The notes under the pieces were generated by a model. The model had not been told where the DNA came from. It worked only from the letters and a program-made list of their open reading frames with translations, and did not search any database. From the NCBI GenBank assembly GCA_964016985.1, contig OZ024827.1:112210029-112274028 (forward strand): 64,000 nucleotides of DNA, read 5' to 3'. Shown here piece after piece: positions 57,094 through 64,000 of the stretch. Both the position numbers and the translations under genes were made by a program. The first letter of the stretch is position 1, and every line of letters begins with the position of its first letter. The DNA is from Anodontia alba. Its lineage: Eukaryota; Mollusca; Bivalvia; Lucinida; Lucinidae.

Positions 57094-57378
57094 TCATTAC
57101 GAAAACATACTTATTTATTTTTGACCCCATTAAACACCACTTTTCTATAGTAAAACCGGGGTTTACAATGATTATACATTATTTTTCATATTTCTGCTCA
57201 AAACATAGATTGTGAGTACTCGTTAGAACCGCCTCGCCTTGGGCGAGGCGGTTCTAACGAGTACTCACAATCTATGTTTTGAGCAGAAATGTGAAAAATA
57301 TCGGAATTTTTATCTGAAGACTTTCAGTTTTTGGTGATGAAATTTTCAATATACTTGAATAAGTGTGATTTCGTAATG
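57094..57378. mobile_element. Family A MITE, copy 13 (inverted)
   Basis: CATTACGAAAACATACTTAT to GTGTGATTTCGTAATG. The hairpin tip is enlarged (CTCGCCTTGGGCGAG), still paired. Confidence 0.85.
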
Positions 57379-57394
57379 TTATGCGTCATTTTCT

Positions 57395-57610
57395 AAAAAA
57401 AGGGATCTATTCTAAATGAAAAGAATTATTTTCCCAACCCCTCCTTTTTTTATTTCTAGTTGTGCTTTCTGAAGAAGGGTCTACTTTAAAAGGATATAAT
57501 TTTCTCCGAAGAAAAAGGAGTCTACTATTAAGAAAGAATTTGCCCATAAGGAGAGCAAATTCCTTCCTTTTAGAGTAAACACCTATACAGATAGCTTACA
57601 GGAATGCATC
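57395..57610. repeat. Family I palindromes, two adjacent remnants
   Basis: GAAGAAGGGTCTACTTTAAAAGG, then AAAAAGGAGTCTACTATTAAG, AAAGAATTTGCCC and GCAAATTCCTTCC. Confidence 0.45.
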
Positions 57611-57649
57611 CCCTAAAATGTATCCATTCCTCTTAAACACAAAGCCACC

Positions 57650-57800
57650 CAGCAGGCATACGTTGAAACAACGTCGATTCAATGTTTTAAATATCCAGAC
57701 GTCCATTGGAAACAATTTGCATGAAATGTCTAAACCTGTTTTCTGAGAAAAATATTTCAAAATGGCGTCTGCTAAATTGTTGCCAAGCATGCAAAGTGTT
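57650..57800. mobile_element. Family F end joined to a family H end
   Basis: CCCAGCAGGCATACGTTGAAAC (F) to about 57696, then CAATTTGCATGAAATGTC and AAAATGGCGTCTGCT (H). Both are partial. Confidence 0.45.
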
Positions 57801-58039
57801 AATGCGTAAGTGTGAAGTTTCGCGCGAATAAAGCTAGCCTAAGCCCCCTCCCCGCTTTTCCCATCCCCCACCCCCATCCCACACCCATAGTCATTTACTG
57901 GCTCCTCGAGTGCAGTTATTCTTTGTGCGTTGTTCGGTTATCATTGCAAATGCACTGTTTTGTTGTGTCATTGCTTGCTCTTCAATTCCTCCTCTTTCAG
58001 TGTCATTGATCAAGATCTACCCTGTTTGTCACTAATCCA

Positions 58040-59001
58040 GGGCCCAGTTGTTCAAATCACCGCTAGATTAACGAGTTCAACAAGAAAGAAAGAAAGAAAA
58101 AGGGTAATAATGACATTAGGATTAAAAAATAGGCTCATTACGAAAACATGCCTATTGAAATATACTGAAAATTTTATTACCGAAAAATAAGAAATTTTCA
58201 GTTTAAAAAAATCTGATATTTTTCATATTTCTGCTCAAAACATAGATTGTGGGTACTCGTTGGAACCGCCTCGGCGAGGCGGTTCCAACGAGTACCCACA
58301 ATCTATGTTTATGAGCAAAAATAAGAAATATAATGTATACCCCTGTAAACCCCAGTTTTACTATATAAAAGTGGGGTTTAAGGGGGGTTAAATTATATAG
58401 GCATTTTTTCGTGATGTCAGGAACACATTTGCCGTAACTGGATCGGAAATCATACGTAAAACGCGACCTGTAAAATGAAATACGGATATTGAAAAACCAT
58501 GGTCTTCTCAATCACTACATATCCCTTTACTCGCCACTGCTCTCCTTACGTATCAGCCGTCAATAAAATGCCTACTTTCTGTGCAATAGCAAAAGAATGC
58601 GATATATTTTTCATTGAAATGGTAATACATTTCACCAGAGAGATTTGTAATCTCTTCAAGAACTGGAGTTTTACATGCCTGCCTGTCACCAAAAAGGTAA
58701 AATCTGACCACCCTTGTATCGGGAGAAAAATGGTTTTATTCCGTATTCGCTTGAAAGACTATAACTCCTTTCTGATTATAAAGGAGACTAAATAAGAGGT
58801 TGAATTACATCGCCTGACTTTGAATATCGGCCATCGCGACAAAATGTCAGCCTTATTTCAGCGGACACCCACCTTCAACGCTACCTAAACTGACTCTCCG
58901 CAACCACCTCCGGAAGATTTCCGTCCGATTTTCTTTTCACAACACGGTGTTGCGCGTGTGGAGATAGCAGCCATGTAACAACATTTTGAACAACTGGGCC
59001 C
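58040..59001. mobile_element. Family E ends 960 bp apart with a family A copy inside
   Basis: GGGCCCAGTTGTTCAAATC at the left and TTTTGAACAACTGGGCCC at the right. The interior holds the family A copy at 58136 and about 550 bp of unplaced sequence with a 98-codon open frame (58499-58795) of no recognised family. It could be one expanded element or two separate ends. Confidence 0.45.
58136..58416. mobile_element. Family A MITE, copy 14
   Basis: CATTACGAAAACATGCC to GGCATTTTTTCGTGATG. Hairpin arms carry TTGGAACCGCC / GGCGGTTCCAA, a change from TTAGAACC present on both arms. Confidence 0.88.
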
Positions 59002-59163
59002 AGCTGTTTCACACCCTTAGGCAGGTTGCAAAATGGAATTGTCCAAATTTCAATACAACTCGTATGCTAAAGATTTTAGGTGCCGAATATTAACCCTTGA
59101 ACTGCCAATCACAACAATTGTCGTCTGCTTTGTCATCTGCTTGTAAATTTAAAAGTCATTTCT

Positions 59164-59210
59164 GCAAACAGTGTGGACCAGCAGTCTGATCTGGGTCCAC
59201 ACTGTTTTCC
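59164..59210. repeat. Family D palindrome, centre deleted
   Basis: GCAAACAGTGTGGACC and GGGTCCACACTGTTTTC, with only a short AGCAGTCTGATCT between. Confidence 0.65.
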
Positions 59211-59673
59211 TGTATGCAAAATTAGGTTTGAAAAGTTTGCAAGAATATTCAATAGACGACATAAACAGACGACAGTTTCAGATGTAGGTTTTCTTGGCGT
59301 TTTAAGGGTTAAGGGTCCTCAAAAATGTATATGATGTTCTACTCAATACCTAGGCCCTGTTTCGCAGATTCTGAGGACCCTTTCGTCGATGGTTTTCCGT
59401 AACCAATATGCGATTCTGTACGCGGACGACGAAAACCCTGCTCAGACTTAGCTCAGTGTCCGCATATGACGTAAGAACAATTTACCTGCGCAGAGTATAA
59501 TATATATACCAGAGCCCAGTTGTTCAAAGCGTCGTTAGCTTAACGAGCTCGTTAGTTGTAAAATGTTAATTGTTCTAGTAAGTACAATATCTAATTCACA
59601 GGTATCTTTGCTGAAAAAAAATGTAAGCTACTCACATTTTTTTCAGCAAAAATATGAGCTTATATGCCATATT

Positions 59674-59704
59674 TAATGATCAAAGTTTTAACGATACGTT
59701 AACT
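59674..59704. repeat. Target site duplication, left copy
   Basis: 31 bp starting TAATGATCAAAGTTTTAACG, identical to 60737-60767; they bracket the LINE insertion. Confidence 0.9.
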
Positions 59705-60736
59705 GTTCGTTCGTCTGTCATTACTGACAATGACCAATCCTAATCAGCTGCGTGATGTGTTAGTATTTGTGTGTTCTAAGATGGCTGATGAGACCAATCT
59801 TAGCTCTAAACTGCCTGTTGCAGATAGAACAAGAGAGGTCTGAGGAAGAAAGCTCTGTTGGTGATGCCTTAGCTCTGGCTTTCCGCTGTGCACGTTTCTG
59901 CTCGGCTTCGCTGATTCTTTTTGCTTCATATTCACCAGCTCCCCTTTTTATAAGGCCTCGCCGCTTTGTACGATCTTGTGCAATCTGTTTCCATGACTCT
60001 GTTGGTATGTTGAAGTCTTTAAGGGAGGCTTTGAGGGTGTCCTTGTATCGCTTCTTCTGACCACCATGGAGCGTTTTCCTACTTGAAGTTCTCCATAGAG
60101 GATTTTCTTTGGCAAACGTTCATCAGGCATTCTGGTAACATGGCCTGTCCATCTTAACTGTGCCAATTTCAGAAGAGTATGTATACTCTGCATCCCTGCC
60201 CTTTTCAGGACTTCTGTATCTGGAATTCTGTCTTGCCACTTGATCTTTAGAAGTTTTCTAAGACAGCTTGTATGGAAGTGATTCAGTCTTTTGGCATGCC
60301 GTTGGTAAACTGACCAAGTTTCGCATGCGTATAATAGTGTTGGCAGCACTACCGATCTATATACTTTCAGCTTTGTATCAAGTCTGATTCCACTTCGGTC
60401 CCAAATACTTCCACGTAGCCGGCCAAATTCTGCACTAGCTTTGGCAATTCTAGCATTGACTTCATCATCAATGTGCACAACTCTAGACAATGTGCTTCCA
60501 AGGTAGGTTAACTTGTCTACCACTTGCAGTCGTTGACCTTTCATTGTGATGGTAGGCTCCTTGTAAGGCTTTCCAGGTGCTGGCTGATATACTACCTCAG
60601 TTTTTTTTATGCTGATTGTGAGATCATACCTGTCACATGAATCAGATACTTGATCCACACCTTTTTGCATTTTCTCTTCTGTTGGAGCACCCTTTGCCAT
60701 GTCATCAGCAAAGAGGACCTCGTCTAGCACCTCTGC
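59705..60736 (-). mobile_element. 5'-truncated non-LTR retrotransposon
   Basis: Inserted in family E with the duplication of about 30 bp noted on both sides. The 3' end (left, minus strand) is a short tail with GACGAACGAAC rather than poly-A. The 5' end is cut inside the RT at the catalytic box, the usual result of incomplete target-primed reverse transcription. Confidence 0.88.
59760..60736 (-). pseudogene. LINE ORF2 C-terminal half with C2H2 finger
   Basis: From 60736 leftward: V-L-F-A-D-D, the RT catalytic motif, then Y-L-G-S-T-L-S, a thumb/connector region with L-L-Y-A-C-E-T-W and L-R-W-T-G-H-V-T-R-M, open for 260 codons from 60730. The frame shifts near 60068. In the other frame the usual ending continues through G-G-Q-K-K-R-Y-K-D-T-L-K-A-S-L-K-D-F and a C-terminal C2H2 zinc finger (C-x2-C-x12-H-x3-H: C-S-I-C-N-R-Q-F...H-L-R-T-H) to TAA at 59760-59762. 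This combination is frequent in endonuclease/RT LINEs of marine invertebrates and fish (family knowledge). The endonuclease and most of the RT are absent, so it is dead. Confidence 0.85.
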
Positions 60737-60879
60737 TAATGATCAAAGTTTTAACGATACGTTAACTAACAACATCGTTAGTTTTGAACAACTGGGCCCT
60801 GAGAGTCGATTGATTTGTTGGTTGATAAAGTACCTTTAACCTTTACCATTCTCAGGACTAATTCAGCAGAAGACAAAAT

Positions 60880-60881
60880 TA

Positions 60882-60928
<47 letters not shown>

Positions 60929-60931
60929 TTT
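60880..60931. repeat. (ATT)n(TTTA)n microsatellite
   Basis: ATT units change to TTTA units. Confidence 0.9.
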
Positions 60932-60949
60932 CACCAGAAAACATGGTTT

Positions 60950-61076
60950 CAATTTTATGCAAATTGTCTCCGAGATAGTTTGCATGAAATGTCAAAGCCT
61001 ATTATCTGGGAAAAAAGAGAAAATATTTCGAAACGTCTTCCGCAGATTTTTTTACCCAGCACGCTATGCGTTAAGC
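60950..61076. mobile_element. Family H element, partial
   Basis: TATGCAAATTGTCTCCGAGATAGTTTGCATG centre, then GAAACGTCTTCCGCAGA. It is followed directly by a second copy. Confidence 0.55.
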
Positions 61077-61262
61077 ATGTCTAAAACGACAAATAAATGA
61101 TATTTTTCTTACTTTTTGCCAGAAAATAGACTTTAAAATTTCATGCCAGTTGCTCCTTAGGAGACAATTTGCATGAAATGTCAAACCTATTGGTGGTAAA
61201 AATAAGAAAAAATATTTCGAAATGTCGTCTGCTGATTTTTTTACCAGCATGCTAAACATTTA
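61077..61262. mobile_element. Family H element, second of a tandem pair
   Basis: Centre GTTGCTCCTTAGGAGACAATT, right side GAAATGTCGTCTGCTGA. Confidence 0.6.
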
Positions 61263-61410
61263 AAAAGTCTAAAACGTCATCAAGTTAACAAATTAATCCC
61301 ACTAATTCAATACTAATATGTTAGTAATTTTTACTTAGTTTCCGCGTATAACCTCCAGGGGCACTATTTAAGGTTTATCAGTACAAATATCTGATTGTAT
61401 GTCACGATAT

Positions 61411-61644
61411 GAGCCGTGACGTCAGAAAATTTACCTTAGGACATGTGCGCCCAGAGAAAATTCAGATCAGACTGCGCATTCGCGCAATCTGATCAGAATC
61501 TTCTCTGGGCGCATATTGGATAGCCAAGGATGCAAAGTGTCTTCATACAGACAATGAAGACTCTGATCAGACTGCGCAGATGCGCAGGCTGATTTGAGTG
61601 TTGGGTGCACATATACGAAGGTACGTTTGCTCACATTACGGCTC
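61411..61644. mobile_element. Family C MITE, full length
   Basis: GAGCCGTGACGTCAGAAAAT to GTTTGCTCACATTACGGCTC. Centres GCGCATTCGCGCAATC and GCGCAGATGCGCAGGC. Confidence 0.75.
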
Positions 61645-61923
61645 ATTAATTGCTTGATGGGCATGTTAATAACAAAAATTTTATTGCATTTGATAATTAG
61701 CCTGGGACATGTATTCTAAAACTTCTATTACATGCGAATAATGTTTACAGTTTTTCTTTGAAAACAGGTGTCAAAAAAGCTGATTAGCTCTGTCCAATTT
61801 TGTAATAGCGGCTGTGATGTCTGATTGCATATTGAAGCACTGAGGATCGACTGTCTCTGAATGTAAGCTGAGAAAATGATCTTGAACGGGGATTTTTTTA
61901 ACACTTACCTTTCTGTAATTTAA

Positions 61924-61990
61924 GCAACCAGTGCAGACCACGATCAGACGCCGCATTCTGCGGCGTCTGATCTAGGTCTGCACTGTTTGC
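61924..61990. repeat. Family D palindrome, near perfect
   Basis: GCAACCAGTGCAGACCACGA with mirror around GACGCCGCATTCTGCGGCGTC. Confidence 0.85.
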
Positions 61991-62087
61991 CAAAGTCCCA
62001 ATCCATGTTTTACCTCTTTACACGGCACTCTATCGTCACAGCGACAAGAATAGCGCGACTATAAATTATCGTACAAACGCGCGCTGT

Positions 62088-62180
62088 GATTGCATTGGTC
62101 AATGGTAATCACATGGGCAACAACCTTAAGGAAATTTGGTGTATGTATACAATGATTGTAAACAATCGACCCAATAACAG
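62088..62180 (-). repeat. Inverted partner of 49306-49395
   Basis: Same blocks (GGGCAACAACCTTAAGG, AAATTTGGTGTATGTATAC) in the opposite orientation. Confidence 0.6.
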
Positions 62181-62384
62181 TGTACAAAAGAAGTGTATTT
62201 ATTATAGTGGTTTTACGGCCCTTTGAACAGTGTTCTAGGTCAAGCGAAACTGTTTTGTGTAGTGAATTTGTACAGTACCTCCAAGCAGATATACATTATA
62301 GAGCTATAGAGCTGTTGTCGGTCTCGTAATACTACACTGCCCACTTTTTTACAGAATCCAAAGACACATGTTTCTGCCTTCTGA

Positions 62385-62494
62385 TCCAAGTGGGCACATG
62401 ACGTAAATATAACGTCGCCTCAACGTCGATGCAACGTCATGACGTTGCATCGACGTTGAGGCGACGTTGTATTTACGTCATGTGCCTGCCGGGA
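62385..62494. mobile_element. Family F palindrome, copy 2, 110 bp
   Basis: Same core CGATGCAACGTCATGACGTT as 44456-44565, and pairing extends to GGGCACATGACGT / ACGTCATGTGCC. Confidence 0.85.
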
Positions 62495-62716
62495 TTTGGT
62501 CATTGTACATTGTATGCCACCTAAGTATTTGAACGGACAGACCAGTGATAAGCAGCGCAGATCCAGATCAGACCTCAAATAACGCCACTTATAATTCAAC
62601 CGTGGTTAGACATAGCAAGCTGTATCAAAAATAGACTTGATCAAATTTTAAGATAGCTTTACGAAATGGAGTTAGGGCGTCCGAATACAGATTAAATACA
62701 CAAACTGACCTAGGGA

Positions 62717-62901
62717 ACACACAACGTTGAAAACTGTCGTTATGACGTTGAATCAATGTTGAAGCGACGGTTGTTCATGGCATCGAATCAATATTGAATT
62801 GACGTTGTTTCAGAATCGTTTATGACATTGAATCTACATTGTTTCAACGCTGGACGACAATGTCGATTCAAAGTTGTTTCAACGTTGTGTGCCTGCTGGG
62901 T
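62717..62901. mobile_element. Family F-related element, larger and divergent
   Basis: CACACAACGTTGAAAAC at the left mirrors GTTTCAACGTTGTGTG at the right, which runs into CCTGCTGGG. GTTGAATC-type repeats lie between. Confidence 0.6.
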
Positions 62902-62930
62902 ATTCTAAGTATCAAGATAAACAAGCCTCA

Positions 62931-62996
62931 GCAAACAGAGTAGACCAAGATCAGAAGCCACAGAACGCGGCGTCTGATGAAGGTCTACACTGTTTG
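62931..62996. repeat. Family D palindrome
   Basis: GCAAACAGAGTAGACCAAGA with mirror TGAAGGTCTACACTGTTTG; the centre is less exact. Confidence 0.7.
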
Positions 62997-63014
62997 ATAT
63001 TCATCCAGCAGTTT

Positions 63015-63292
63015 CATTACGAAAACACGCCTATTCAAATATATTGAAAATTTTACAACCATAAAAGGAAAATTTTCAGATAAAAAATTCTGATATTTTT
63101 CATATTCCTGCGCAAAACATAGATTGTGGGTACTCGTTAGAACCGCCTCGGCGAGGCGGTTCTTACGAGTACCCACAATCTATGTTTCTTAGCAAAATAA
63201 GAAAAATAGTGTATACCCCTGTAAACCCCAGTTTTACTATATAAAATTGGGGGTTAAAGGGGTCAAAATTATATAGGCCTGTTTTCGTGATG
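63015..63292. mobile_element. Family A MITE, copy 15
   Basis: CATTACGAAAACACGCC to GGCCTGTTTTCGTGATG, full hairpin with a CTCGGCGAG tip and one arm mismatch (TTCTTACG). Confidence 0.87.
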
Positions 63293-63410
63293 TCTAGACA
63301 TGTCAACAGGTGGTAAACTGTACTTGTTCAAACTTTAAGACAAGTGTTGTAAGAAGTTGAGATATCCCAACATGAGAGTAAATGCGGTAATTACAGACTT
63401 GTCAGTGTAA

Positions 63411-63411
63411 T

Positions 63412-63443
<32 letters not shown>

Positions 63444-63508
63444 AAAAAACTGTGCTTTAATGGATTAATACCCAGATCATACTGGTTTGATTATTTGTTT
63501 TTTTTTTT

Positions 63509-63553
<45 letters not shown>

Positions 63554-63583
63554 ATGCAACCTACATTTTTTTTTTTTTTTTTG
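63411..63583. repeat. Poly-A then poly-T tracts
   Basis: A-rich run at 63411-63450 and T runs at 63499-63583, separated by about 50 bp of unique sequence. Confidence 0.9.
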
Positions 63584-63627
63584 CCAACAACTGCGTATTT
63601 AAGAAGACTGAATATACATGGTAAGGC

Positions 63628-63912
<285 letters not shown>

Positions 63913-63914
63913 AA

Positions 63915-64000
63915 ACTTCTGCAATGTTTGCGACTTCCTGTTTGCATTCCCGTGCGTTAAGGTCTTTCTGAAAAGGGGTCTGCTCTAACAGGAATGGAGC
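63915..64000. repeat. Family I start, cut by the window edge
   Basis: TTTCTGAAAAGGGGTCTGCTC matches the left boundary of other family I copies. Confidence 0.4.

Larger units (their letters stand above)
59512..60799. mobile_element. Family E MITE, copy 3, split by a LINE
   Basis: Left part 59512-59704 (AGCCCAGTTGTTCAAAGC, TGTAAGCTACTCACATT core) and right part 60768-60799 (ACATCGTTAGTTTTGAACAACTGGGCCC region), with the LINE between. Confidence 0.8.

Noticed and set aside
56786..57130. 114-codon minus-strand frame
   Set aside because: It runs through a family A MITE; similar short frames occur in each copy (R-L-W-V-L-V-R-T-A-S) because of the shared hairpin.
58499..58795. 98-codon frame inside the expanded E element
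   Set aside because: No family recognised; composition like its surroundings. Noted only as part of the element.

Overview
This window looks like AT-rich, repeat-dominated nuclear DNA of an invertebrate animal. A bivalve mollusc is my best guess. The guess rests on the mix of transposons (a Penelope-like reverse transcriptase of the kind common in bivalves, a jockey/CR1-type LINE, Tc1 and mariner elements, a tRNA-headed SINE) and on very many short palindromic elements. No species can be fixed from the sequence alone. No bacterial, viral or organellar gene set is present.

Protein-coding content is almost all transposon-derived. 1-748: the end of an LTR retrotransposon. 6.9-8.8 kb: a broken Penelope-like element. 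11.6-14.6 kb (minus): a broken LINE abutting a Tc1-type transposon (14.6-15.85 kb). 36.58-37.85 kb: a nearly complete mariner with both inverted ends and one late frameshift. 59.7-60.74 kb (minus): a 5'-truncated LINE with an exact target duplication of about 30 bp. The only candidate for something else is a GC-rich, C-ending-codon gene at 24.09-25.25 kb with one small intron and an in-frame TGA; I do not recognise its product.

The rest is a mosaic of short non-autonomous inverted-repeat elements, labelled here by letter. A: about 275 bp, 15 whole or partial copies. B: about 360 bp, pogo-like ends. C: about 235 bp, two internal palindromes. D: a 65-70 bp palindrome. E: ends GGGCCCAGTTGTTCAAA. 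F: ACGT-rich palindromes. G: 9-bp target duplications. H to N, P: further families. Families A, B and J have different outer sequences but the same central hairpin, differing by a base pair that is changed on both arms. Nested insertions (A in B, A in C, G beside C, LINE in E) give a relative chronology.

Tandem repeats include a degenerate 43-bp satellite of about 2 kb (31.3-33.37 kb), a roughly 80-bp array (35.4-35.9 kb), a 25-bp minisatellite (25.3 kb), a tandem pair of tRNA-like units (51.25-51.57 kb), a 66-bp array with folded-back ends (41.1-41.4 kb), and many simple repeats. Between these I see no supported genes. Coordinates of the short elements are read by eye and may be off by a few bases.
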